From: Voacanga thouarsii
Taxonomy: Eukaryota; Streptophyta; Magnoliopsida; Gentianales; Apocynaceae
NCBI GenBank assembly: GCA_026120185.1
Contig: JANUWF010001614.1
Span: 3,025,501-3,089,500, forward strand
DNA length: 64,000 bases
Direction of reading: 5' to 3'
Below the pieces are notes generated by a model. That model did no database searches, had not been told where the DNA came from, and worked only from the letters and a program-made list of their open reading frames with translations. Every line of letters starts with the position of its first letter. The first letter of the stretch is position 1. Of the stretch, positions 1 to 11,756 are shown piece by piece. Position numbers and translations under genes: made by a program.

Positions 1-219
1 TTGGCCAAAGCTTCTACATTTCATGACATATTGCATAAAAATATATTTACTGGATGAGTTTGTGTGTTTTAGATTTGTTATATGCAGTTTATATGGTTTA
101 TTTGTGCTTGTTGAGTATTAAGGGTAATTAGGGAATTTTGCTCAATTGGAGGGAGAAGGAAAGACTTAGGAAGTAGGAGGGAAGAGAAATAAGTTGGAAA
201 AATAAAAACAAGAATTAAT

Positions 220-277
220 GTGGATAAGTGGATAGAGCTTTGCGGCTAATTCCTAAGGTCTTGAGTTCAAATACCTT
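220..277 (+). other. tRNA-like segment in the G LTR (D-arm and T-arm like boxes)
   Basis: A 'gataagtggatagagc' block resembles a tRNA D arm (A box). About 20 bases later 'ggtcttgagttcaaatacc' resembles a T arm (B box), and between them is 'ggctaattcctaa', placed like an anticodon arm. The same arrangement occurs in the right G LTR (56722-56784) and, inverted, in the E LTR (19592-19650). It cannot fold into a full tRNA because no acceptor stem is seen. It is either a tRNA- or SINE-derived relic or a convergent pol III-like promoter. Confidence 0.45.
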
Positions 278-2068
278 CAACTATGTATTATTTTTAATTA
301 TTCTAACTAATGCTTGAATTTTATTTCTTGCATTCCATGAATATAGGAATATTGTCTTAGGGGAGATAAAAAGATAATATTTTAACCATGTGATCTTGTC
401 CTAAAAGAAAATCTAGAGGAGTTTTAATCTCCATTATTTTAACAACTAATGTCCTAACATGTTTGAATTTGAAATATTCATATTTCTTGAATTCTTTTAA
501 ATTTCCTTATAAAATATTTTAGATGATCTTGGACTTGAATTTTTAAAAGGAAAAATCCAGCTCTTGGAGATTAGTTGGCTAAAATATATGAGTGATAATA
601 GTGTGTATGTTTTCCAAGATTAAATCACCATGATTTCTTCTCTAAAGAACTTCATTTTGCCTATTCTTATTTTGGTGCAAAGCTGGAATTATTTCCAGCT
701 CTTCCTCTTGGTTAAACTTTTGAAAATATGCAGCAAAATTACCTTTTATTTCCTTGCTATCAAATAGCCATTTCATATAAGTGAAAAGTGGGAAATACCT
801 TGGAATTTTGGAGCTAATATAGTTTCACTAAACCAGAAAATTTTTTCAGCAAACTATAAAGTATTTTAGCCATAGGAATTGGAGCATTCAACTCATGAAA
901 TAGTTCATCTAAAGTTCTTCTTCTTCAAGATAATGGCTGAAAACCACAATTAATAGACCTTGAAACACTCCTATTTTACAGCTGCAAATATATTCAAAAT
1001 AATTGAAACTCTTGCTAACAAACCATCGTAGATTTTATGAGCTCTTGTAGCTAAGTAACCAGAATTTTTCCAGCCTTGTTAGCAAAGATAAAAATTAGTT
1101 TTCTCCTTTATTTCCTTCATAATTTTCGGCCACCTTGAACATCATAGCTGAACATCTTACTTTCTTCACCAACCTTGGCCATTAAAACTCTATTAAAACA
1201 CCTCAGACCTCTCCTAGTTTCTCTCCATTCAAAATACTTTGAATTTAAAAATTAAATCCCACCTTTTGCTCCATCAAACACTCACCTATCTAGCAACCAA
1301 TCTTATCAAACCAAAACAAAAATTTCGCACTCATTTCCACGAGAATCTGCCACACTATCCAAGAACACACTCCCACTTCATCTAGCTTTCTCTCCTATTC
1401 TCTCAAGGACACCAAGAACACACACTACACACCTTAAACCATTTAGTCACTTCTAATCATCCCAAACCACTCTAAATCCCTCAAAACAACTAGAATTCAA
1501 TATATACTCATCCTTAGTGTTAGCCCTAAGGGCTTTCTTCTATGTTTTGATTTATGACAAACGTTGATATGGACTAACTTGTCAATTTCTTGTGATAGGA
1601 CATGTTTGACCTTTATTCTTCTAAAGTCTTCAGATAAGAATTGTTGGCAACTCCTTCATCGTTCATTTCAAGATTAGAAGATCAAAATGAGAAAATTAAA
1701 GAATGAAGAGTTATATATCAAGAAAGCTTTTTATGAAGAATGATAGACTAGGAAGTGTTGTTGAGGTATATTTATTAAATCCTATGTCTTCTTATCTTTT
1801 GATTTATTTAACTTTACCTTGAAGCTTCAAAGGAGATGCTTTTCAAAGTTTTTGAAATTCATAGAATTTTGGATGGAACAATTTGAGTCCAAAAGGTTCT
1901 TTCAAAATCCTGTAAACCAGGTTGAAAAGTTTCTGTCTGGAATGTGCCATTTTGGACTTACCTTTTGGATGCATTTTCGTCCAAAACCCGAGTCCAAAAC
2001 TCGGATGAGTTTAAATAGAAAAATTTATAGCCGTTTTTTTATGACCGTTGGCACTCCACTTTTTAGCT

Positions 2069-2078
2069 CTATAAATAG
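2069..2078 (+). promoter_or_regulatory. TATA box of the family A LTR
   Basis: 'ctataaatag' lies about 550 bp into the LTR, after 'gttggcactccact'. The same motif is kept at 23933-23942 in the second LTR copy. Its position, upstream of the repeat-rich R/U5 part, fits the LTR promoter. Confidence 0.6.
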
Positions 2079-2292
2079 TCCTTAAGGCAATATTAGAGCA
2101 AGAGATTTTTGAAACATCTATCTTAAAAACATAATTGCTCAATATTTTAAAAAATTCTCCTTTTATCTAGCTTCAAAGTGAGTTCATTGTGTATCATAGA
2201 GAAAAGCATTTTGTGGCTTGTATCCGAGAGAACATCTGCTCAAGTAAGTGAGCTTATCTCTGTTCTATTGATTTTCAATTCTCTGTTGTAGG

Positions 2293-2540
2293 GCAAGGTT
2301 GTGGTGTAAAACTCATAGGGGTGAGCCTTGTGTTGGTGTTTGTTTAAGGTTGTGGTGTAAAACCCATAGGGGTGAGCCTTGTATTTTGTGTATGTTCAAG
2401 GTTGTATGTTAAAACCCATTAGGGTGATCCTTGTTTTGTGTTTGTGTCAAGGTTGTAGAGTAAAACCTAGTGAGGTGATCCTTGATGTGTTTGAGAGGTT
2501 GTGGAAAACCTAATGTGGTAATCCTTTCTTGTATGTGAAT
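2293..2540 (+). repeat. Minisatellite of about 50 bp, five units, in the A LTR leader
   Basis: Five diverged units follow the pattern 'aaggttgt..(g)taaaacc..aggggtga.ccttgt', each about 45-53 bp. The array lies downstream of the TATA box and so would be in the transcribed 5' leader. The same five-unit array is at 24160-24390 in the other LTR copy. Confidence 0.85.
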
Positions 2541-3787
2541 CAGTTTCATTAAGTGAGGTTAATGAAATAGGGTTGAAAATCCTTAAGTGTGAGCCTTAAG
2601 GTAGTGAACGTAGATAATTGTTGATCAAACCACTATACATCTCTTGTCTCATTTTATTCAGTGGTTCATGTACTATCTTTTTATGATCTTTCACTGTCTA
2701 AATCTAAATATACATCTACGAGTACTTGGATAGCTTTCTATGCATCTATAAAGTCAGTCCAAGTATCTTGGTGATCATTCTTGTTTAGCATTTTAGACAA
2801 TTCAGAAAAATTATTTTTGCTTGCCAAAAACCTTATTCACCCCCCCCTCTAAGGTTTTTCACTTAGTATACTTTATAACACCAAAATAACTAAAGTTGAT
2901 CATTCTTTTAGATTAAACAAACCTTTTTGTTCAAGATAAGAATAACACAAAAAAGGTAAAATAAGTGCTACTATCTCATTTTTTATTCTTTTCTTTATCA
3001 TCTCAATCTCTCTCTTGGCTGAATTGTTAGTGGCCATCTTTGGACAACTTCAATAATTAGAGGACTTATCAAAGCACTCAAGGCTCTTCATTTGTCAAAA
3101 CAACACATTTGACTGAAAAAGATCATCAAACAAGTATGTTGTCCTAACTCCCTCATTTAATTTTGAACTCAAGATTAGAAGGATGATGGATTACTGATAT
3201 GATGATGGATGATCTAGTGATGTTGGGGAAAACAAATGCATGTTAATATGGCATGGATGATTTTAGATGTATAGATTGAGATATGTATTAGTACTATTCT
3301 ATGAAGTAGATTTGGATTTTGATTTGAACATGAGGTTATAATATGTTCTTTGTATATTTGTGAATTGGGTCTATGTGGAGCTAGCATGAGATGATATGGT
3401 GGATAAGGGAGATTGTTGATATTATGATTTTGTTAAAACTTTAATATTGTTGATCTTGCCATCAATTACCATACAAACATTTATATGGCTAATGATACTA
3501 CTTTTGCTATGAAAATTATTATTATCAGTCTACTTGTATGATTATTACTTTATTTATTAATAGCAAACTTATTACTACCTTTAAATACCAATAGTAATAT
3601 TATTACTACTTTTGATATTTAAATCACTACCATTATTTTTATTACTGACATTACTACTAATATTACTATTTTTAAATAATATTATTGATGCTAAGATTAT
3701 AAGTATTATTATTATTGGTATTGCTATTTTTAAGTATCATCGATATTGTTAATATTACTATTATTATTGGTACTAAACACCATTATT

Positions 3788-3961
3788 TTAGAGAAATATT
3801 AATAAAATTAATATTATTACTACTATTGTTGCTACTAGCCATATTATTTCTTATTTAATCATATTAATATTATTAATAATATTAATATGATTAAATAAGA
3901 AATAATATGGTTAGTAGCAACAATAGTAGTAATAATATTAATTTTATTAATATTTCTCTAA
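3788..3961. repeat. 174-bp near-perfect palindrome in the G LTR
   Basis: The left arm starts at 3788 ('ttagagaaatatt') and the right arm ends at 3961 ('aatatttctctaa'). The arms are 84 nt plus a self-complementary ATTAAT centre, so the axis is between 3874 and 3875 with no spacer. I find one mismatch ('ctagcc' against 'ggttag'), which would be a G-U pair in RNA. It lies in the ATT-rich low-complexity block of the LTR, and the other G LTR copies have no such palindrome. Confidence 0.95.
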
Positions 3962-5971
3962 TAATATTATTAATAATATAATAAATACTATTATTTTATT
4001 AAAATTATTATTTTTCTTTAAAAAAAATAAATAAATAATATCATCATTTCTATTTATATTATTATTATTATTATTCTTATAGCAATATTATTATCTATAA
4101 AATTATCAACATTTTTATTGATACCTTGGACAATGTTATTATTTTTTGTTATACTCAATTAATACTTATATCACTTACTTATGTCACTATAGTATTAAAT
4201 TATTTTTATATTAATATTAACCTCTAAATTAATTTATTAATTAATTTCAGAACTCCTAAGCCATTTACATCATATTTGAGTGTTGCTGTTGATTAGGAGT
4301 ATGTAAAGTTGGGAGTTGTTTGTTCCTATGCAGTTTCATTTTGCATCAATGGTGACACATATGCTTATTTACCCCAGACAGGGTTAGGTTGCCTTGAGCA
4401 AGACTTGGAGGATTATTTTGTCGAGTGAAATCAAGACATCAAAGTAAGTTCTTGCATAAAGATGTTTGTGAATAAAAGCGCTTTTGCAAGTCAAATGCAT
4501 GGGTTGCCATGAAAGATGTACTTTGGGATGCAATTATAGACAATTTATTTCTTCTACTAAAATAAAATAATTTTAGTCAAGCAAACAATTTTTCAAGCAA
4601 AACAATAAATTTTTCGTAAACAAATTTTTACCTAAGGTTGTTTAAAAACCATAATTGCTACTTCAAAGAAAACACTTAATTGATTTAACTTTTCCTAAGT
4701 GGAATAAACATAATGTTAAGTACTCAATAAGGGGAGACTACTAGGACTAGTCGTTGAAGGGTTGGAAAAGTCTCTCAGTAGGAGGCCACCTCTGAGGGAT
4801 GAACTATGAGCCTAGACGAGATGACAGTTCTTGTTGGTCAGGCCAGTCCGAGTTAGCAGTACAGTTCAGGTGGATTGTTTATTTTTAGAGTGGACAACCA
4901 GTAAGTTTGGGTGTAGAGATGGAGGAGTATCTCACCTGGTGGGCTATACACCCACCTTGTATCAGAATGCACAATGTGTGGTATCTTGATTGTTCTCTTG
5001 TCATGGTGCACAATGTGTGGTGCTATGTCCATTTATGATGCAGAGATTCATGGCCATGACTATGATGCAGGGTTTCATAGTCAACTTTATTTGAGTGGTT
5101 TATTTCTTTACAAGTTGAGCACTTTTATTTTGCAAATGTTGATAAAACACCACTCAATGTTCAAAGATAAATTTCAGGACTTGCAGACTTTTTTGTTGTG
5201 ATTTGTTCAAAATTTGCATACATGAAATGTTTTCTTAAATTGTCATGTGCACACACGGGACTTATTGAGAAATGTTTCTCACCACCTTTTATATCATGTG
5301 TTCAGGTCGATCCTACTTTGAAGGTTGATTTACTTATATTGCCATGAGCTTGGAAGATTTATTTTGATGTATTTATTTATTGGAGATTTTAGTTACCTTC
5401 TTTTGTTTCAAGACTTGTACAAGTATTGTTTTGGGATTCTAATAAGTTTACCATTAAGTTATTTCTTTCTATATTTTCTATTACCTAGTTATAAAGACCC
5501 TTTGTACTAAGAACGGGGCGACATTCTCGCCCTTTTTGGGATACATAGGTAGTGGGGTGTTACATTACCACTTCTTTCATATTTAGATTTAATCTTCTTT
5601 GAAGCTGTACCACAGGTTTGGTATTTTCCTCTAATAAGATCTTATGTGTGCAAAAGGAAGGGCTAATCCCTTTTATATCAGTGATCTTCCATGCTATAGC
5701 CTTCTCATTATTTTGCAAAACTTGAACCAGTTGAAGCTTATTTTCTTCATCTAAATACTTGGCAATGATGACTGGAAATTTGTTTCCCCGTGCTAAGAAT
5801 GTATATTTTAGGTGAGTAGGGAGCTCTTTTAACTCTAATACAAGAGGTTATTCAATTAGATGGCATCATTCTCCCAAGACTTAACTTTTCAATTATCCCA
5901 AAAACTTCTTGTCGAAGAATTCCTTCACTACTCTCAACCTGCTTAGTATGTGCCATAACTTCTTGTGCAAC

Positions 5972-7140
5972 TTATTCTTTTGTTTCATTTTCACTTCTTT
6001 TCAAATGTGCAACCCAAGATTTTTCAATGAATTTTTCTTGCATAAAATCATTGGTGCATTTATCAAGGATACCTATTGTAAAATAGGACTCATCTTGCAT
6101 CGGTGAACACTTCATGCTCTCAGAAATTTTAATCACTATTTCTTCATCTTCCACTTTTAATGTTAACTTTCCCCCGTGAACATCTGTAATAGCCTTAGCA
6201 GTAGCAAAAAAGGGTCATGCTAAAATCAAGGAGATTTTAGAATCCTCTGCTATATCTAGAATGATAAAATCTACAGGAAAGATGAATTTGTCAACTTTGA
6301 CTAGTACATCCTCAACAATCCCCCTAGGATGCTTGATAGATTTATCTACAAATTAGATACTCATCCTGGTGGGTGTTGGTTCACTTAAGCCTAGCTTCTT
6401 AAAAGTCACACAAGGTAACAAATTGATACTGGCTTCAGGCCAAAAATAACATTTCCAATCATGGAAGGGATGGAGAAACTTCCTGGATCCTTTAGCTTCT
6501 TTGGTAATGTCTCTTTACTTTGCATAATAGTAGAATATTCCTCATTCAAAGTTACCATAGATAGTTCTTCAAGCTTTCTTTTATTGGATAAGATATTCTT
6601 GAAATTTTTGAATACTTAGGTATTTGGACTAAAGCTTCTACTATTATGAGATTGAGGTGTACTTGCTTGAAGAAGTCTAAGAACTTATGAAATTATTCAT
6701 TCTCCTTTTATTTCTTAAGTCTTTTTGGATGAAAGGAATCTGGCAACTGTTTGTTAACTATTTTTGCTTCAGACCGACCTTACGGTCCGTAGCGGTCACC
6801 TTTGACGGTGCCCTTGGTTCCCTATGCTCATTATTTTCCTTTTCATTCTGTTTTCCTACCTGACTAGGTTTGTTTGCTATTTTTAGTTCTCTTCCACTGC
6901 GAAGTGTGACTGCCTTGACCAAACCTTTTTCATTATACTCCTCACATCCTTCTCAAATAGTTATTACCAAATGGCCAAGTTGCTTCTCCAATTTAAACAA
7001 TAAAACCTTTGATGTTTTGAGCAATTCATTTATCTACTGAAAATATGTATCAGTTGTGTTGGCAAAATCCACGAATAAATCTTCGATGAGTGGCCCCATT
7101 AAAGATTCTTTATCTTCTACCTCTTAATGCAACTGATTTT
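5972..7140 (-). pseudogene. Athila-like gag C-terminus and protease relic
   Basis: On the minus strand, 6880-6920 encodes a 'KAVTLRSGREL' block, characteristic of the gag-protease junction of Athila/Tat elements. Then come 'FKNILSNKRKLEEL' and 'KLKDPGSFSIPSMIGN' (6480-6640), a degraded 'ASINLLP' (about 6420), 'KHPRGIVEDVLVKVDKFIFP' (6270-6340) and 'LILA.PFFATAKA' (6190-6240), where LILGRPFLATA is expected. The aspartate just before GAS at the protease active site is not readable: a small deletion or frameshift removes it. Stops occur at several sites, including one in the LIL.RPF motif. The frame downstream of the protease stays open to 5972. The product would have been a polyprotein protease acting in the virus-like particle. 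It is a dead copy. Confidence 0.75.
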
Positions 7141-7845
7141 TTTGATAGAGCTCTAAAAACATTAAAATCACCCTTCAATATGACATCGCTTAAATAGGAC
7201 TAAACTATTCAAACTATAGATGTGTCAATTTCCTCAAGATAACTCAATTGACTATCAATTCTCCTTAATTTCAAATATAACACAAATGAACTAAAATAAA
7301 GTATAATGATTATTCGCAAGCAATAGACGCATGGAAAATCTATAAAATTGTTAGGTTTCGTGGACTCATAAACACAAAAAACATCCATGAATCCCTTTCA
7401 AGGACCCAGGCCAAACGATTTATGTCGATTAAGGGTTTACAGTTACATCTGTATTGCAAGAAGCAAGACTTCTGCCTTCAGATTTCCAAGGGTATGTGCA
7501 CTTTAGATGATCACTAGACGCTGCAATGCATGAACATCTTTAATCGGATACGCATGGTGAGCTTAGTTCGTTACCTAGGATTGCTAGTGCTTATGGTTTT
7601 GAGAGGCTAAAATTTCTAGCTATGGAAGCATGAAAATTTTATAAGAAGTCTGCAACAAGAAGACAACTAGGGTTTTCTTTTAAAACCACATGAACTTCTT
7701 GTGTAACACCCTTACTCAAAGTAATAGCGAAAGCATATCAAAATCGGGTGTCGCCCTGTCCAGTTACCTAGACAGGAGGTCTTTATAACGAAGAACCAAC
7801 AGGGTATACAAGGTCTAAATCTATACAAATATCCCATACTGATGG

Positions 7846-7846
<1 letters not shown>

Positions 7847-7902
<56 letters not shown>
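7847..7902. repeat. (CA)n microsatellite followed by a short (TA)n run
   Basis: About 24 CA units are followed by 'tatatata', near the 3' end of the D LTR. The valine/cysteine-rich and histidine/threonine-rich frames across it are translations of the repeat. Confidence 0.97.
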
Positions 7903-9767
7903 AAATAGAGAATCTCATTTATGAAAATTTCCATTCTACATTAGTAATAAGGTACATTATCAAAAGGGGAACGTCCGGACCTAGACTATTGCCATTGTGG
8001 TATTGTCTTTCTGTCCGCAGGTCCGCTTAACTCCAGATCCTACAAAAAGGGTAAGATAAAAGACACGTGTGAGTGAAAAATCACCCAGTGAGTCCCGTGT
8101 ATGCTAGTGCTTTATTAAAGAGACAGAGTACTTAAAACCCTTGTGGGGAAACATTTATTTGTTTACTAGAAACAATTTCAAAACTCTCTAAAGAAGAGAT
8201 TATTTAGAACTCAATCATTTTTAGAAAACTATATTTTAATTTCAAATCATGGCCCTGATTTCCAAATCACAGGCACTTCTCCAACAGAAGGTCGGCCTAT
8301 ATGCAAAGCTCGCAATCTTTGCCTTTGGTGCCCGTATTATTGTACTTAGACCACAACCTATAGCACTTAACCATGCGTCACTGGAAAATAAGTACACCGC
8401 AACATACTACTCAGAATAAACAATAGGTATACCACACCATACCAAGTGTACCACAGTACACTCTTGCCACCATAAGCCAGGGGTCTTGACGTCAATCACC
8501 ATCGAGGCGGCAATAAGTCAAACGCACTGAGTGTCCCCGCCTGGCATTCAGCGAATGACTCAAAAATAATGTGCGCCTACAGTCACGGTAATTGCCAGGT
8601 GCTAAACGGCTAGCCAGGATGACTTATCTCAATGTTCTGTCACCTTGTTTGGAGTAAGACAATCCCCAGAACTAGGTAGGTTACTTAGGATCGTCTATCT
8701 CTAACATGAGCTAGTATAAAGATTAAAATCCTTGCTGAGTACTCAACATTACCATTACCAACCCCTACTGACTGATTAGGCCAGAGGGTTATTTGTTCCC
8801 GTAGGATTTTCAAAATAAACATTTTTGGGGCAAAGTATCATTTTTCAAAAATTGATCCCACTGACTCGCAAGTCAGATAATAATTTCCATAGGCTTTGCA
8901 GGGTCAATCAATTCATTCCATAGGCACATCATGCCAACAAAATAATTTCTGGGATCAAAATATCATTTTCCAAAAATCAATCTCATCTTGAGAGATCATT
9001 TTCCAAAACCATGTCGAAATAGCGTAAATAGTTCTTTTCACATAGCAAAACAAGTTTCCAAGAGTATTCGGGTCATTTTGGCCGTACTGGATCACAAAAG
9101 TCATTTTCAAGGGCATTCAGGTCATTTTACCCTTACCCAATTTAAAAAGTGTTCACAAGAGTTCCAATAAAGATATTTTGATCATTTACCGAATACCCGA
9201 TTCTAAAAGTTTTTATAAAACATTCCAATAAAGACATTTGAATCATTTTCTAAATACCCAATTCCAAAAGAAATTCATTTCAAGAAATCTAGAATTCTAA
9301 TCCTAAAAGAGAATTAAATTCAAAGTTTCCAAACATAGTTCCATAAAATGTTCCAATAAGGGCATTCGAGTCAGTTTGTGAATATCCGATTCCAAGAATT
9401 ACCATTTTTCGAAAATCCTAAGCGTTTAATCCAAAAAGGACTAAATTCACAAAATTCATGCTTTACTCATCCATTAAGGTTTTCAAGCCAATTATGAAGT
9501 TCATTCGAGCCCAAGATGGCATAAAAATAAATCTTGCTCAGAAAAATCTTAAATATATCCAGGGATTTCCATAATGGTGTAAAACATAAAATTTCATGGA
9601 AAAGTGTAGAACACTAGCTTTCAAAAGGTTTTAGAAATCAAAAGGACTTACCTCGCGTCCTAATTAATTCTTCTCAATCACGGCCGTTCGACCCCCGTTT
9701 CCTCCGTTTACTGATAAACCTACACCAAACATCTTTTTTAGGTTAAATCATGTTTGGTCAAAAAGTA

Positions 9768-9855
9768 GCCGACGGTTAGCCGACGTGCCCGACGGGTAGC
9801 CGACGTCTAATCGATGGGGCCGATGTCCAACCAATGTTTAGCCGACGGGGCCGAC
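9768..9855. promoter_or_regulatory. Cluster of five GCCGAC (DRE/CRT-like) motifs in the D LTR
   Basis: GCCGAC occurs at 9768, 9779, 9799, 9841 and 9850, with CCCGAC between them and GCCGAT just outside, in a GC-rich island in AT-rich DNA. A/GCCGAC is the core bound by plant DREB/CBF factors in cold and drought responses. The cluster is partly a short imprecise repeat of 'ttagccgacgg', so binding function is an inference. Confidence 0.45.
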
Positions 9856-11756
9856 GGTTAGCCGATGGTTAAGGAAAACGTTAAACTTTTGTTCACGTCG
9901 TTTTTTGTTGTTTGTTCAATTCTTTCGTTTTTATTTTTCCATATCCTTCCTCCCTTCATGCACAAGGGATTCACTCCATATTTTTTATTCATTTCATCCA
10001 AAATCACAAAATTAATCATCTTTAAGTTCATTTACTTTTCAAGCAAAATCCTGAAATTTCGCTGCTTTGACACACAATTTTGTTTTACACATAACTTTCA
10101 ATCCACAACTCCAATTTGCCTCTATGATGTACCAAAACGACCATAAGACTCTTAACTTTAATTCTGTCTTTCAAATTTCTGGTTACTGTGACACAATACA
10201 GGGAAAAAACAGTCCCAGTAATTTTGCTCCAAATCTACTATTCATGCTATCCTTTGTTTTCCTTTAGCCTTTAACACCTTAAGAACATTAATTCATTCAA
10301 TTTTCCTTCAAATAATATTTGATTCTATAATTTCTAGATTCCATTAGCTCACAAGAGTCATGCTTATTCAACACAAATTCACTTCTTCAAATCAAAAGCT
10401 AGTATAATTCATTTTTCCAACCAAGTAATTTCCATTTTCATTCTACTTTGGTCATCATCTACTTTGGTCCTTCAAACTACCATGAATATTCAGTTCTTCA
10501 TTACACAAAACAATATCCATAAAGCTCCTAGGCAGCCGACACACACATAGACACATAGAGAGTTCATCAACAAAGTTTATAAACCTTAGTTTTTGATCCA
10601 AAATCAAGACATGAAAATCATGTTTTCATGTTAAAATTGATATCAAAATGTTCACCATTCACCCAACAACAACTTTAATTCTAGCAAGGTGAGGTTTTAC
10701 CTTGTATATAAGGTTCCTTAGTGTGATTTGTTTCAAGAACTTCTCAAGAACTCACACACTACACCAAGAACACACACTAGTCTTTTTTTCTCTCTCTCTT
10801 GTTAATTTCTTTTTCTCTTGTTTTTGTTTCTTGATAGCTGCCAAAATTTAGACTGTATAACAGCCTCTTCTCACTACCATTCATCATCAAATCTTGACCA
10901 ATCATCTCTTATTTTTATTAATTGTGTGGTGGATATACATAGGTGTGTTCTAATGAAAATCTTACACACCAACCACTTATTTTTCTTCTTCAAAATTTCC
11001 TCTTCATTTCTCTTATATGGCTGCCGGTTTTCTTGGAAAATTTTCAGCCATTCAACCACCTTCTTATGGCCCAAGTATTGGCCAATCACATTGCACAAGA
11101 CCTTAATTAAAGGGCCCACAAACGATGTGTTCCAATCACAAAAATACACATAATTCTTTATTTATTTTTTAATTCTTTAATTCCATGCATCTTGCATGAA
11201 TTCTTCATGCAAACTCTCATAAATTGACACATGTCCCAAGCTACAAATCACAAAATGCCACACGTCCAAATTTTTTGGACTGCATTTTTTAATTTTTCTA
11301 AAAAATGACCAAAATCGGGTCCGAAATGGAAAAATATTTTACTTTACCATTCAACTCCAAAATTTCCACTAAATCCATTGATAATATTTAAATTCTTTAA
11401 TTCCTTCTCAATTTGGCCAAATTCGGGGTCAAAGTCACGGGCGCAGTCAAAATAACGAAAATGCCCTCGATAACCCGAATAACATCATTCATACCAAAAC
11501 GTGCATTTCATCACAGTAATCAATTTCTCTTCCTCAGCGTACCCTCAAATTTTTATTTTATTACCAATAGTAGCCTTTCAAAGATTTAGGGTATGGGTAG
11601 AACAAATGCAATAATTACATCTATGTCCCGACAAAATATTATTATACCAAAATATTCGTCTTATTACACGAATCATCTTTTGTTCTGGCTATTAATATAA
11701 ATTCTCATCATAATACAAATAGTGGCCAATCGAAGGTAAAAGTGTGGGGTATTACA

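Larger units (their letters stand above)
1518..2861 (+). mobile_element. Solo LTR of copia family A (SIRE-like), TSD CTTAG
   Basis: A 1344-bp LTR runs from 'tgttagccctaagg' to 'aaggtttttca' and is flanked by the perfect 5-bp duplication CTTAG at 1513-1517 and 2862-2866. With no internal region, this is a textbook solo LTR left by recombination between two LTRs. It is highly similar along its length to the 5' LTR of element A at 23382-24689. Its final C-run block ('ttcacccccccctct') is complete here and missing from the 23382 copy. It interrupts the left G LTR. Confidence 0.93.
1..5564 (+). mobile_element. Family G gypsy LTR, left copy, nearly complete, interrupted by a solo LTR
   Basis: This stretch matches the 3' LTR at 56487-61050 block by block in the same order: the 'catttcatg' start, a tRNA-like segment, a CT/AC-rich promoter area with 'aagaacaccaagaacac', an ATT-rich low-complexity block, a 'gagtactcaataagg' block, and the terminal 'gggtgttaca'. 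It ends with CA at 5564. The first bases of the LTR probably lie just left of the window. A family A solo LTR occupies 1518-2861. The left element may be a solo LTR or the 3' LTR of an element outside the window; the sequence cannot decide. It lies directly against the Athila-like remnant H, so it either inserted into H or was joined to it by deletion. No coding capacity was seen. Confidence 0.8.
7702..11756 (-). repeat. 3' LTR of element D
   Basis: On the minus strand it starts TGTAATACCCCACAC at 11756 and ends GGGTGTTACA at 7702 (4055 bp). Its first 500 bp are repeated at 14041-14549. It contains a CA/GT microsatellite (7847-7894) and a GC-rich cluster of GCCGAC motifs (9768-9855). The short open frames within it have no recognisable domains. 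Confidence 0.85.

Noticed and set aside
220..277. A functional tRNA gene
   Set aside because: No acceptor stem or closed anticodon arm can be drawn; kept only as a tRNA-like segment.
2293..2540. Regularly spaced repeats as a CRISPR array
   Set aside because: The units are contiguous and diverged with no unique spacers, lie in an LTR of a plant retroelement, and have no cas-like genes nearby.
7712..8030. Two opposite frames rich in Val/Cys and His/Thr
   Set aside because: They translate the (CA)n microsatellite on its two strands.
10818..11153. 111-codon plus-strand frame and its antisense partner in the D LTR
   Set aside because: They lie in the U3 part of an LTR, have no domain, and overlap each other on opposite strands.
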